Made by a program: the position numbers and the translations under genes. 64,000 nt of DNA from Alphaproteobacteria bacterium (GTDB lineage: Bacteria; Pseudomonadota; Alphaproteobacteria; Sphingomonadales; Sphingomonadaceae). Under the pieces are notes generated by a model. The model saw only the letters and a program-made list of their open reading frames with translations. It did no database searches and had not been told where the DNA came from. How positions within the stretch are numbered: the first letter of the stretch is position 1; each line of letters begins with the position of its first letter. Of the stretch, positions 36,736 through 45,568 are shown one piece after another. The DNA lies in assembly GCA_030424845.1 (NCBI GenBank), contig JAUHWC010000002.1:434001-498000 (forward strand), written 5' to 3'.

Positions 36736-37428
36736 TCAGGAATCGCGCGCTTCGGCGATTGCCCTGCCGATGGCATCAGCACCGACCGCCCCGTTCAATG
36801 CACGGTCTCCCACGATCCAGGCCGGCGTGCCGGAGATGCCCAGGTTGCGCGCGAGGAAGACATTGTTCTGCAATTGCGCATCAAAGATGCCGGTGGCGAT
36901 GGCGCTGCGCGCCTGCGGCAGGTCAAGCCCGGCCTCCACGGCCGCCGCCTCGATCGTTTCCGGCGTCACCTGCCCCTGGGCGAACATGGCGAGGTGGAAT
37001 TCCTCGAACCGGCCCTGCTGTGCAGCCGCCAGCGCCATGCGCGCGGCATCGGCGCTTTCGGCGGTGAGGATGGGATATTCGCGGATCACCACCCGCAAAT
37101 CGGGATTCTCGGCGATCAGCCGGTTCACGTCAGCCAAGCTGGAGCGGCAGAAGCTGCAAGCATAATCGGTGAATTCCACCAGCGTGACGGTGCCTTGCGG
37201 ATTGCCCAGGACGGCGCCGGGGAAGGGCGCTTCCAGCTCGCTGCGTAGGGGCTCGATCCGGGCCAGCATGTCGCGCCGTTGCAGCTCGTCCATCGCCTCG
37301 GGCAGCACTTCGGGGTTGGCCAGCAGGTATTCGCGTGTCTGGCTGTCGGCCAGCCCGGAAAGCGAAAAGATGGCCGCGCCGGCAAATCCGGCGATCAGGG
37401 CGATAAGGACAGTGGCAAACCAGCGCAT
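36736..37428 (-). CDS. DsbA-family thiol oxidoreductase
   Basis: This 230-residue protein is anchored or secreted by its N-terminal helix (WFATVLIALIAGFAGAAIFSL) and has a thioredoxin-like domain with the active site C91-S-F-C94 (TDYACSFCRSS) and the cis-proline loop GTPAWIV. Similar DsbA/DsbG-like proteins of alphaproteobacteria shuffle disulfides in the periplasm. It lies 9 bp downstream of the M48 peptidase gene, so both may share a role in envelope protein quality. Confidence 0.9.
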   Translation of the reverse strand: MRWFATVLIALIAGFAGAAIFSLSGLADSQTREYLLANPEVLPEAMDELQRRDMLARIEPLRSELEAPFPGAVLGNPQGTVTLVEFTDYACSFCRSSLADVNRLIAENPDLRVVIREYPILTAESADAARMALAAAQQGRFEEFHLAMFAQGQVTPETIEAAAVEAGLDLPQARSAIATGIFDAQLQNNVFLARNLGISGTPAWIVGDRALNGAVGADAIGRAIAEARDS

Positions 37429-37437
37429 GAACCCTGC

Positions 37438-38793
37438 TTATTGCCTCTCTTCCATGCGTTCAATCAGGTCACGCGCTTCGATTGCGACATCCTGTGCACG
37501 AATCCAGTCCGGCGTGCCTTGCGCCAGCCCTGCTTCCGCGGCGCGCGCGCTCATCAAGGCGGCGCGGGGCTGGCCGCTCATGATCTGCTGTTCGGCGCTG
37601 GCGAGTTGGGCGCGGGGAATGTCGCCGCGCTGGCCGAAGACAACGCCCAGCTGGTACCAGGCAAAGGGGTTGCGGTGATCGCGGCCGACTGCGGCGCGCA
37701 GCACATCCTCTGCCTCGGCAAGATAACGCGGATCCTCGGTGGCGATCAGGGCGTGGCCCAGCATCGGGGCGATCAGCGGATCGGAATTGGTCAGTTCCAC
37801 CGACCGGCGCAGCGGCACCAGCGCCTCCTCCGGCCTGCCGGATTCGAGCAGGATCTGCCCTTTCAGTTCGAGGAAATAGGGATTGTCCGGCTCGAGCGCG
37901 ATCAGCGCCTCGGTTTCTGCCAGCGCCCGGTCAATCCGCGCATCCTTGTGCCAGGCATAGGCGCGGGCATAGCGGGCCGGCACGTCATCGCGCGAGACGG
38001 GATAGGCGTTGAGTGTCCGCTCGGGTGTCGAGAGGTAGCCGAACAGCTTGGCCTTGGCCCGGCGGAAGCGTTCCTCCAGCTCGGGATCGAGCGGCGCCTC
38101 CCACGCCGCATCCGCCTCGAAATCGGCGCGCAGCACCGCGATGCGGTTGCCCGACAGCGGATGGGTGCGCATGTATTCGACCTCGTCATCCTGCCGGTAG
38201 CCGCGGCGGAATTCATAGGCTTGCAGCTTGCGGAAGAATTCCAGGCTGCCGCGACCGGAGATCCCGGCGCCGGAAAGATATTCCACGCTGGCGGCATCGG
38301 CGCTGGCTTCCTGGTCGCGGCGGAAAGACAGGTAGCTGCCCATGGCGACCTGCTGGCCCAGCGCCATAACGCCCATTGCGGCTTCCCCGCCGCCGGCAAA
38401 GGCGGCAGCGATGCCGGCGAGGGCCGACAGCAGGGTGATGCGGGTGGCGGTGCCGGCACCTTCGGAATGGCGGATGATATGGCCACCGGTGATATGGCCA
38501 AGCTCGTGCGCCAACACGCCCTGCACTTCGTTGGCGGTATCCGCCGCCTCGATCAGCCCGGCATGGACATAGACACGCTGCCCGCCGGCGACGAAGGCGT
38601 TGATCGAGCGATCGCTCACCAGCACCACGTCCACCGCGCCTTCGCCAAGGCCGGCCGCTTCGGCCAGCGGATCGATCATGTCCTGCAGCAATTGTTCGGT
38701 TTCGGCATCGCGCAGGATGCTTTGCGCGGCGGCGGGCACCGCGCTGGCGGCAAGCAGCACGAAGGCGGCTGCGAGATGGGACAGGATACGCAT
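37438..38793 (-). CDS. M48-family metalloprotease with TPR domain, BepA-like
   Basis: This 451-residue protein has a signal peptide (cleavage near VPAAAQS), an M48 zinc site H96-E97-xx-H100 (LAHELGHITGGH) and a TPR-type helical C-terminus from about residue 290 (ALIALEPDNPYFLELKGQILLESGRPEEAL, NPFAWYQLGVVFGQRGDI). BepA-type enzymes assist or degrade outer-membrane proteins at the Bam complex. It comes before the DsbA-like gene. Confidence 0.9.
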   Translation of the reverse strand: MRILSHLAAAFVLLAASAVPAAAQSILRDAETEQLLQDMIDPLAEAAGLGEGAVDVVLVSDRSINAFVAGGQRVYVHAGLIEAADTANEVQGVLAHELGHITGGHIIRHSEGAGTATRITLLSALAGIAAAFAGGGEAAMGVMALGQQVAMGSYLSFRRDQEASADAASVEYLSGAGISGRGSLEFFRKLQAYEFRRGYRQDDEVEYMRTHPLSGNRIAVLRADFEADAAWEAPLDPELEERFRRAKAKLFGYLSTPERTLNAYPVSRDDVPARYARAYAWHKDARIDRALAETEALIALEPDNPYFLELKGQILLESGRPEEALVPLRRSVELTNSDPLIAPMLGHALIATEDPRYLAEAEDVLRAAVGRDHRNPFAWYQLGVVFGQRGDIPRAQLASAEQQIMSGQPRAALMSARAAEAGLAQGTPDWIRAQDVAIEARDLIERMEERQ

Positions 38794-38912
38794 GCTTGGG
38801 CCTTGCTAGCGCGTTGGCCCCTTAACGGGAACTGAAGACTTCTTGCCGCACGCGGCTGGCGGCATGGATTCAGCCCCGCCAAGATGATCTGCTGCCAGCT
38901 CCCTTCGGAGGG

Positions 38913-40298
38913 TTAGTCGAGCAGGCGGCGGGCAGCGCGTTCGACCAGCGCCGTGTCTGCCGGAACCTCGCCCAGCAGCACCACCTCGCCTTCATCGGTC
39001 CGGCGAACCATGACAAGGGCGAACTCCTCGCCCTGGCGATCGATCGCGGCGATCGGGCGCGGGGCCATGGCGCGCAGCTTGCGGACCAGCGACTTGCGCG
39101 GGCCGGCGGCGCTCTCGACAGCGGGCTTGCCGCTTTCGGCGCGGCGCAGGCGGCGCTCTTCCTTCACCACGCCTTTCAGGCCGCCATCGGCCTGGCGCAG
39201 GTAATCGGCCAGCATCCCGCGGCCCAGGCCGATGCGCTGGGCATGGCTGAGGGCGGCTGCATATTCGGTGAGGCGCGTCTTGTCGTAATCGGCGCCGAAG
39301 ACCAGCTTCACCACCGGCGTCAGGGGAGCGCGGTCCTGCACGGCAAGGCCTGCATCTTCCACGATCCCGGCAAATTCGGCGGGGGCTTCGGCGGCGGCCA
39401 GGGCAAAATCATGCGCGCGGCCGATCGCGTCATACAGCGCGCTGCGGGTGCGGTCCTCGCTGCTGCGCGCGCGCTGTGCCAATTCGCGAGCAGAGGCGAG
39501 GTAATCGCCAAGGCCCATGAACTGCTCGTCTTCATCCATCGCCACGTCGCCGGCCGCATCGACCGGCTGGCCGGACAGGTCATCCAGCCCGAAGGACGGG
39601 CGCGGCAGGTGGTCGGCAACCGGAGCGTCAACAGCCAGGCTGTCTGCGCCCGGTCCATCCGCCCAGTCCGCCATCGGCGCGGCATTGCGGTGGCTGCGGC
39701 CTTCTTCCAGCGCCTGGTCGATTTCCAGCAGGAGCTCCTCGGCTTCGCGGGCTCCGGCCATTTCCTTCCAGTTGATGACACCGAAGATGTAGTCGATCGT
39801 CTCGTCATCGCTGGAGAAGGGCAGCAGGATGCCGCGATAGAGGATGGTGGCGCCGCGCTGGTTCACGAATTCCGCCTCGAAGCCGATCGGCGCCTGGTTG
39901 GCGAGGATCTGCATGTAGTGGTCGGTGATGCGGCTCAGCAGCGAGCGGGCAGGGACATCGGACAGGTAACGGATGGCAAGGCGATCCGCGTCGCATTCCT
40001 CAGCCAGTCGCTCTCCCAGAAAGGAGATTGCCGGGTCTTCGATGCCGTTGGAGAAATCGAGCAGCACGCCGTTGGGGCCGAAGTCCGGCAATGCCTCGGG
40101 ATCGAGGTCACTCACATGCGGCAGGTTGCGGTCCGCCAGCAGGCTGGCCCAGAAATTGTAGGCGCGCACCTGCATGCGGCGTTCGTCCGCGCCGATCTGA
40201 GGGGGCAGCACGTCATCCGTGGCGTCGTCCTCGGCCAGATCGCCGTTGGAGCCATGGCCGTAGGCCGGATCTCCATATTCGCCGCGCAGATTTTCCAT
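38913..40298 (-). CDS. PAS_5-type domain protein with coiled middle region
   Basis: In this 461-residue protein a PAS_5-like domain spans about residues 45-180: RAYNFWASLLADRNLPHVSDLDPEAL, LLDFSNGIEDPAISFLGERL and RGILLPFSSDDETIDYIFGVINWKEM. A long acidic, helical and partly disordered region follows, then a basic segment and a short C-terminal domain (VMVRRTDEGEVVLLGEVPADTALV). There is no kinase or output enzyme. Proteins of this layout are common in sphingomonads, with unknown function. Confidence 0.7.
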   Translation of the reverse strand: MENLRGEYGDPAYGHGSNGDLAEDDATDDVLPPQIGADERRMQVRAYNFWASLLADRNLPHVSDLDPEALPDFGPNGVLLDFSNGIEDPAISFLGERLAEECDADRLAIRYLSDVPARSLLSRITDHYMQILANQAPIGFEAEFVNQRGATILYRGILLPFSSDDETIDYIFGVINWKEMAGAREAEELLLEIDQALEEGRSHRNAAPMADWADGPGADSLAVDAPVADHLPRPSFGLDDLSGQPVDAAGDVAMDEDEQFMGLGDYLASARELAQRARSSEDRTRSALYDAIGRAHDFALAAAEAPAEFAGIVEDAGLAVQDRAPLTPVVKLVFGADYDKTRLTEYAAALSHAQRIGLGRGMLADYLRQADGGLKGVVKEERRLRRAESGKPAVESAAGPRKSLVRKLRAMAPRPIAAIDRQGEEFALVMVRRTDEGEVVLLGEVPADTALVERAARRLLD

Positions 40299-40421
40299 GA
40301 CCCAGTGAATCCCTTGAACTTTTTGTCAGGGACACCTTTTGGCGCGACGTGGTAAATTTTCGGTGAAGTTGCGCCGATTGATGCAGTGGCGTCATTGCGG
40401 CGGGGCGGTGATCCGCCGCGT

Positions 40422-40886
40422 TCAGAGCATGTAGCGCATCTTGATCGTCTGGCTGACCGGCGATCCCCCCACTTCAAAGGCGGCATCCTCGAAATCCGGC
40501 GGACCAAGGCGCACGGGGGCATCGCGCGAGAATCCGAATCCCTCGCGCGGGATCATGGACAGCGCGCGGTCGGCACGGCCGTTCTCGTTCTCGTCATGCA
40601 GCAGGGCGATGGCATAGGTGCCGGGCGTGACATTGTCGAAGCGCAGCACCACGCTTTCGCCCGCGGGCACGTTGGCGCGGTGCGAATTGGCATCGCCGCG
40701 GCAGCGTGGGAAGCGATCCTCGTCATCCGTCATGCACGCCATGACCACGCCTTCGGAATTGCGCAGGTTGGTCACGGTGATGCGCACCGTGGTCGCCCCG
40801 GATTGCGATGCGGCAGGGGCCGCCGGAATGGCCAGCGCCGCGGCGGCTACTGCCAGCGCTGCGAGAGCCCCTTGTCCGTGCCGCAC
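40422..40886 (-). CDS. DUF2141 protein, exported
   Basis: GTG 40886, preceded by GGGA, gives 154 residues with a normal signal peptide (ALAALAVAAAALAIPAAPAASQ). An ATG at 40925 would add 13 residues and deepen the overlap with the preceding gene to 79 bp. The mature part is the DUF2141 beta-sandwich: VRITVTNLRNSEGVVMACMTD, VVLRFDNVTPGTYAIALLHDENENGRAD and GFGFSRDAPVRLGPPDFEDAAF. The function is unknown; the family is often beside lipid or surface genes, here a sterol-desaturase-like gene. Confidence 0.78.
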   Translation of the reverse strand: MRHGQGALAALAVAAAALAIPAAPAASQSGATTVRITVTNLRNSEGVVMACMTDDEDRFPRCRGDANSHRANVPAGESVVLRFDNVTPGTYAIALLHDENENGRADRALSMIPREGFGFSRDAPVRLGPPDFEDAAFEVGGSPVSQTIKMRYML

Positions 40887-41566
40887 AGGCGATCCCAGAA
40901 GCGAAAATAGAGGCCGAAATTGCATAGATACTCGTCATGATGGCGCTGGTGATGGCTGGCCGTTATCAGCCAGTTTCCCAACGGGGAATGAACAATCCAG
41001 CGCGGGAACATCTCCCACCCCATGTGATTGGTGACGCCCATCACCGTCATGATCAACAGCACCAGCCCCAGCATCCCCACATGAATGGGAATCAGGAAAA
41101 CAAGCAGCGGGATGACGATCGCGCCGGTGATCGCCTCGATCGGATGAAAGCTCATCGCGGCCCATGCGGTGGGCGGACGGCTGGCATGGTGCACGGCATG
41201 GGCGATGCGGAACCACCTGGGGACATGCATCCAGCGATGCGTCCAGTAGAACCATGTGTCATGCGCGAAGAGGTAGAGGAACAGCGACAGCGGCAGGTAC
41301 CACAAGGGATAGTCGCCGATGTCGGTGTAGATGCGCGTCCAGCCCAGTTCCTGCCAGCCCCATGCCACCACGCCTGCAGGCACGCCATAGATCGCGGCCG
41401 AGGCGAGCGACCACCAGATTTCCTTGCGGATCTGCGGCTCCAGCCCCTTGTAGAGGCCGGGGCGCACGCGCGCTGTCGCCCAGGCGAAGAAGCCGCTGGT
41501 GAGCATGTAGCGCACCGCGACAATCGCCGTCATGGCCAGCGCGGACAAGAGGATCGCAAGGGTCAC
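40847..41566 (-). CDS. Sterol desaturase/fatty-acid hydroxylase-family membrane protein
   Basis: This 239-residue integral membrane di-iron protein carries the His boxes HDTWFYWTHRWMH, HAVHHAS and HHQRHHDEY, the family's eight-His iron site. Members hydroxylate or desaturate sterols, carotenoids or fatty acids. In a sphingomonad a carotenoid or lipid hydroxylase is plausible, but no carotenoid genes are next to it. It is followed by, and overlaps, the DUF2141 gene. Confidence 0.88.
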   Translation of the reverse strand: MTLAILLSALAMTAIVAVRYMLTSGFFAWATARVRPGLYKGLEPQIRKEIWWSLASAAIYGVPAGVVAWGWQELGWTRIYTDIGDYPLWYLPLSLFLYLFAHDTWFYWTHRWMHVPRWFRIAHAVHHASRPPTAWAAMSFHPIEAITGAIVIPLLVFLIPIHVGMLGLVLLIMTVMGVTNHMGWEMFPRWIVHSPLGNWLITASHHQRHHDEYLCNFGLYFRFWDRLCGTDKGLSQRWQ

Positions 41567-41625
41567 GAAGATGCGGTTAGCAAAGCATGGCCCGCTGCGA
41601 CAGGCCTTCCGTGCATGCCCGCCTG

Positions 41626-42153
41626 TCAGCCGGCAGGCAGGGCGTTGAGAATACGGCCCACGCCCTGCGGATCGTTGAGATGGGTATGCCGACGCAATGC
41701 CGCGCGGGCGAGCCGCTCCACCTCCACCTTGCGGCGGGCGGCAGCGAGCGGGTGACTGGGCGCCGGGCGGATGATTTCGGCATCGTATTCATCAGCCACG
41801 ATCACCCCGCACAGGTCCGGCCGGAAGTCCTCCCCTTCAAGGCAGGCGCGATCCAGTTCCGGCGGGACGCCCCAGAAGAAGCGATCGCAGAAGTCGAGGT
41901 AGTCGGGCCATTTGCCATCGCCCATCAGGTCTCCCCGCGCGGTCTTGATCTCAACGATCACGATGCGCCCCTTGGCATCGAGGCCCATCAGGTCTGCCCG
42001 GCGATTGTTGCGCAGCGGCATTTCCGGCAGGACCCAGATGTCATTGCGGGCGAACAGGCGGCAGATGCCGCGCGCCACCGCCGCCGAGCGCAGGCCTTCC
42101 ATGCCGGCGTCTTGCGCCATCGTGCGGTCATTACCGATTGCCGAATCATCCAT
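41626..42153 (-). CDS. mmcB: MmcB-family DNA repair protein
   Basis: This 175-residue protein has a restriction-endonuclease-like fold: WVLPEMPLRNNRRADLMGLDAKGRIVIVEIKTARGDLMGDGKWPDY contains the D...ExK metal site. MmcB is an alphaproteobacterial factor for mitomycin C resistance acting with translesion synthesis proteins. ATG 42153 is the first plausible start; another lies 12 codons later. It is separated by 68 bp from the gene upstream. Confidence 0.85.
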   Translation of the reverse strand: MDDSAIGNDRTMAQDAGMEGLRSAAVARGICRLFARNDIWVLPEMPLRNNRRADLMGLDAKGRIVIVEIKTARGDLMGDGKWPDYLDFCDRFFWGVPPELDRACLEGEDFRPDLCGVIVADEYDAEIIRPAPSHPLAAARRKVEVERLARAALRRHTHLNDPQGVGRILNALPAG

Positions 42154-42221
42154 CGGGCGAGATTGGAACGAAATGGGAACATCGTCAAGCTGGCGATGCC
42201 CTGTCCGTTCCGGGAGTTTTC

Positions 42222-42608
42222 TCAGGCGGTGCGGCGCGGCGCGTGCTCGCTGCCCTTGGGCAACAGGCCCAGGATGGCATCGCGCGAGACGCAATACTCT
42301 TGCCACAAGGCTCGCGCTGCGGGGCGCGGATCGGCACCGCGCGCGCTGATCGCCAGCAAGGCGGAAATCCCCGGCTCCATCACGGCGGCAAGATCGGCCA
42401 CGCTGTTCTCGGCAAGCTCGCGCTTCCACGCCGGGCATTCGCGCAGCAGCACCGGGAAATTGCGGATCTGTCGGCCCGGCTGCTCCAGCGGCATGCCGGC
42501 CAGGGCGGCAACCACCTTGCCGGCCTCGATCAGCGCAGCCCAGCGCAGGCTGGTGGAATTGGCACCGGCGGAAGCGCGGTTGCTGAAATGGGTGGGCGGG
42601 GCGTTCAT
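42222..42608 (-). CDS. Hypothetical protein upstream of mmcB
   Basis: This 128-residue protein has no signal peptide. The middle is helical and hydrophobic (LRWAALIEAGKVVAALAGM, AVMEPGISALLAISARG), with conserved-looking RQIRNFPVLLRECPAWKRELAENSVADL. The start has Ser/Asn/Thr-rich residues and the end is basic. I do not recognise the family. It has the codon usage of its neighbours and probably shares a transcript with mmcB. Confidence 0.6.
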   Translation of the reverse strand: MNAPPTHFSNRASAGANSTSLRWAALIEAGKVVAALAGMPLEQPGRQIRNFPVLLRECPAWKRELAENSVADLAAVMEPGISALLAISARGADPRPAARALWQEYCVSRDAILGLLPKGSEHAPRRTA

Positions 42609-42663
42609 GCCCTGCCCTTAACCCGGTTCTGCTTGCCAATTGGTTAGCGCGTTGCGCGAGCGC

Positions 42664-43443
42664 CTATTCGGCCTCGTCCAGCACATCGAAGCCGAGATCG
42701 ATGTTCGCTCCGTCGCCTTCGGAATGCAGGCGGTTGTTTTCCGCGCAGACATATTCGCGGATGGGGAACTCGTTATCCAGGCGATAGGAGACCCGCGTGA
42801 CATAGGGTTCCTCCAGGATTTCCGGATTGATGATCGTCATCTGGATCGTCAGCTCGTCTTCCGACATGCGCTGGATGTGGCCGTGCACACGGCTCGCCTC
42901 GGTATGCGGGATGCCGGCGGCGATATTGGTGGACGGGTGCAGGCCGACCACGTCGAAGACCAGCATGTCGCCTTGCCAATAGCCGGTGATGTTGCCCTTG
43001 AAGAAGGGATCGGGATCCTCGGGAAGCGGCCGGCCGTCGGTGTAGATGCGGAACACCTGCTCATAGGCTTCGGTGATGATCGTGGTGCGGCCGGGCGAGA
43101 ACAGGATTTCCAGCGGATAGGGCTGTTGCAGCGTGCCGGGAATGCCCGGCGGCAGGCATTGGGCCTGCGCTTCCTGGTTGGGGCCGTTCTCGCGAATCGA
43201 TTCCTGGTAGGCGTCGAAATCCCGCTGGGCCGAAGGGGTGAGCTGCGGTGGCCGTGCGCGATCGGCAAACAGGCGGCTCCAGTCCGGGTACCAGATGCCG
43301 GTCCAGTCGGGCAGCTGCAGCACCTCTTCATAGGCGGTCGCGCGCGGCGGCGTGTAACCCTCGTCCTGCGCGGCTGCCTGCCCGGCCAGCGCCAGCGCGG
43401 CGCCGCAGGCCGAAACCTGCGCGATTCGTCCCAGAAACTTCAT
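42664..43443 (-). CDS. Secreted hypothetical protein, divergent from the DUF6152 gene
   Basis: This 259-residue protein is preceded by a strong ribosome site (gggaggga) and begins with a signal peptide (cleavage near AGQAAAQDEG). The mature chain is a beta-rich domain: LPDWTGIWYPDWSRL, CLPPGIPGTLQQPYPLEILFSPGRTTIITEAYEQVFRIYTDGRPLPED and GDMLVFDVVGL. It resembles other secreted sphingomonad proteins that occur with DUF6152 genes; the function is unknown. It faces the DUF6152 gene across a 180-bp divergent region. Confidence 0.7.
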   Translation of the reverse strand: MKFLGRIAQVSACGAALALAGQAAAQDEGYTPPRATAYEEVLQLPDWTGIWYPDWSRLFADRARPPQLTPSAQRDFDAYQESIRENGPNQEAQAQCLPPGIPGTLQQPYPLEILFSPGRTTIITEAYEQVFRIYTDGRPLPEDPDPFFKGNITGYWQGDMLVFDVVGLHPSTNIAAGIPHTEASRVHGHIQRMSEDELTIQMTIINPEILEEPYVTRVSYRLDNEFPIREYVCAENNRLHSEGDGANIDLGFDVLDEAE

Positions 43444-43527
43444 GCTGTCCCTCCCGGAATTCCCATGTGACCATTGGTCGAATTCGTTGTCTTTGCCCAT
43501 GCAATTGATGTCGCAATTCGTATCAAG

Positions 43528-43544
43528 TCAAGCGTGCCGCTTGA
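43528..43544. promoter_or_regulatory. Perfect palindrome between divergent genes, likely operator
   Basis: TCAAGCG-TGC-CGCTTGA has two perfect 7-bp arms around 3 bp, in the 180-bp space shared by the promoters of the secreted protein gene (minus) and the DUF6152 gene (plus). The extended context atcaagTCAAGCG adds a partial repeat. The regulator is unknown. Confidence 0.4.
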
Positions 43545-43623
43545 TTCTGTCCGGCGATTGCTGGCAAGAATGGTGCGAGATCGCTCAGGATGCGTTCAGC
43601 CATCCTGTTGCAGGAGAGAGAGC

Positions 43624-44028
43624 ATGAAAAGCACAACCCTTCGCCGCGGCTTGCTCGGCTGCGCTATCGCCCTTGCCGGTGCCGCGACAATGTCGGTTCC
43701 CGGCTCCGCCCACCATTCCACGGCCATGTTCGCATGGGGCGAGGAAGTGGCCCTGTCGGACATGACGGTGCTGCGCTGGGAATGGACCAACCCGCACACC
43801 TTCCTCTACACCCGCGATGCCGATGGCAACCGCTGGGCGTTCGAGGGGATGAGCCCCAACCACCTCATCCGCTACGGCTGGTCGCGCCGCTCGCTGGCGC
43901 CCGGCCAGGTGATCGACCTGACGCACTACCCGCTGCGCGATGGGCGCAACGGCGGTTTCAACGTCACCGTCACCCGCCCGGATGGCACCATTCTCAACCA
44001 GTTCGGTGAAGGCGGCTCGCGGCAATAG
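43624..44028 (+). CDS. DUF6152 family exported protein
   Basis: This 134-residue protein has the ribosome site aggagagag 4 bp before ATG 43624. A signal peptide ends near PGSAHHS. The mature domain has the family features HHSTAMFAWGEEVALSDMTVLRWEWTNPHTFLY, with paired His and the W-x-NPH motif, then SPNHLIRYGWSRRSLAPGQVIDLTHYPLRDGRNGG. The NPH and HHS histidines could bind metal, which is not shown. It is the last gene before the tRNA. Confidence 0.8.
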   Translation: MKSTTLRRGLLGCAIALAGAATMSVPGSAHHSTAMFAWGEEVALSDMTVLRWEWTNPHTFLYTRDADGNRWAFEGMSPNHLIRYGWSRRSLAPGQVIDLTHYPLRDGRNGGFNVTVTRPDGTILNQFGEGGSRQ

Positions 44029-44102
44029 GCCGCCTTTCCCGACACTCCGCAAAGATTATCGCTTGGCGCGCTGGCTAGCTGTTGCTAGGCGGCAGCGCTG
44101 CT

Positions 44103-44179
<77 letters not shown>

Positions 44180-44327
44180 CTTAAGCTATTGATGTATAAC
44201 GTTTTATAAAAACGATCTTCTGCAAGAATGCATAAAAATGTGCATTTTCGCTATGCACAAAACGTGCACAAAGCTGTGTCCTTCCCCGTAAACCCTGATT
44301 AGGCTGGTTTCATAGAGGGGAGCCGCA
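44180..44327 (+). other. AT-rich integrase leader with repeated TGCAY motifs, likely att region
   Basis: Base composition drops sharply in GC just after the tRNA. Within 44228-44275 the motif occurs repeatedly in both orientations: aTGCATaaaaa, gTGCATtttc, aTGCACaaaa, gTGCACaaag. Such repeats near a tRNA 3' end resemble arm-type integrase sites. I found no second copy of the tRNA 3' end in the window. Confidence 0.4.
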
Positions 44328-45548
44328 ATGACAAAGGGCACTGAAGACCGAATCGATTTGCGTGGGGATGGAAGAATTATCCTCTACAAACGAACCGGCT
44401 CGAACGATTCTGTGTGGCAGGCCAGGATCCGGGTTCCCAATTCCACCGGCTACAAGCGGGTCACCACCAAGACCCCAAACCAGCGTGAAGCCGAGCGCTT
44501 TGCCCTCGACCTCTATGAAGAGCTCTACCTTCATGTGAAATCAGGCGGGTCGATCCAGTCTCGAACCTTCAAGCAGGTCTTCGAGGAATGGAAGAAGACC
44601 GTCACCACTATGGGTCATACTCGGCAAGGTGGATCGTGGGATGCGACCATCCACCGGATCGAATCTTATGCCGTGAGGTTTTTCGGGTCGATGAAGATCG
44701 ATAACATCGGCCCCAAGGAGTTTGCCGATTACTGGGTCTGGCGGAAATCGAACTTCAATCGTGCAAGGCCCTCTAACGGAACTCTGCGGCGGGAGCGGAC
44801 CAGTATCCTGCCTGTGTTCAAATTTGCGGTCACTCGAGGGTACCTCCAGTCGGTGCCTGAAACCGACCCGCCGAAAGCCTCGCTGGAGAGAAGGCCTACT
44901 TTTACGCAAGAGGAATGGAAGAAAATCTACACCAAGGCTCGAGCTTGGGTGAAGGAGGGCGAAGCACTCGCTACTGGGCGCCAGCGCTTCATGACCCAGC
45001 AGTATGTGCTGGTGCTTGCCAACACAGGTCTAAGAGTTGGTGAACTTCGAGGGTTACGGTGGAGTGATCTGCGAACAGTAAAGACGGGCGATGGCACACG
45101 GCTGGTTGCTGAAGTGCGTGGTAAGACAGGCATCCGAGAAGTGGTCTTTCAGGACGGTGCCGAGAACTACATCAAGCGCATTTATGACCTGCGCCTTGAT
45201 GAGCTCGGGGCTTCTCCATCCAACGATGAGGTTATTTTTTGCCACAAGGACGGGAAACCCGTTCAGACAATGAAAAAGGCTTTTAACTCGCTGCTCAAGT
45301 TTGCTGGCGTCCCCATTGAACGCAATGGCGGGTCTCGGACTCTCTATTCGCTGCGGCACTTCTACGCCACTATGCGCTTGTCGAACGACACCAGTCCCTT
45401 CCTTCTAGCGAAGCAGATGGGGACCTCGGTCGAGATGCTGGAAAAGTTCTACGGGCAGACCGTGTCGTCAGAGTTGGCAGCACAAATTACGAAGGCAAGC
45501 CGGTCGAAGGGAGCCGTTAGGAAAGCGACAGCTTATCCGTTTGAATAA
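44328..45548 (+). CDS. Tyrosine recombinase (site-specific integrase)
   Basis: In this 406-residue protein residues 70-180 form the core-binding domain and 190-390 the catalytic domain. Catalytic residues visible are R236 (NTGLRVGEL), K266 (VRGKTGIREV), R343 with H344 (YSLRHFYATM) and the nucleophile Y375 (LEKFYGQ). The first box residue is Tyr340 instead of His, and Thr366 sits where His/Trp is usual. DNA is less GC-rich than the core genes around it. Next to tRNA-Arg, it points to an integrated element. Confidence 0.92.
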   Translation: MTKGTEDRIDLRGDGRIILYKRTGSNDSVWQARIRVPNSTGYKRVTTKTPNQREAERFALDLYEELYLHVKSGGSIQSRTFKQVFEEWKKTVTTMGHTRQGGSWDATIHRIESYAVRFFGSMKIDNIGPKEFADYWVWRKSNFNRARPSNGTLRRERTSILPVFKFAVTRGYLQSVPETDPPKASLERRPTFTQEEWKKIYTKARAWVKEGEALATGRQRFMTQQYVLVLANTGLRVGELRGLRWSDLRTVKTGDGTRLVAEVRGKTGIREVVFQDGAENYIKRIYDLRLDELGASPSNDEVIFCHKDGKPVQTMKKAFNSLLKFAGVPIERNGGSRTLYSLRHFYATMRLSNDTSPFLLAKQMGTSVEMLEKFYGQTVSSELAAQITKASRSKGAVRKATAYPFE

Positions 45549-45568
45549 GAGGCTCGTCGCATTGAGCT

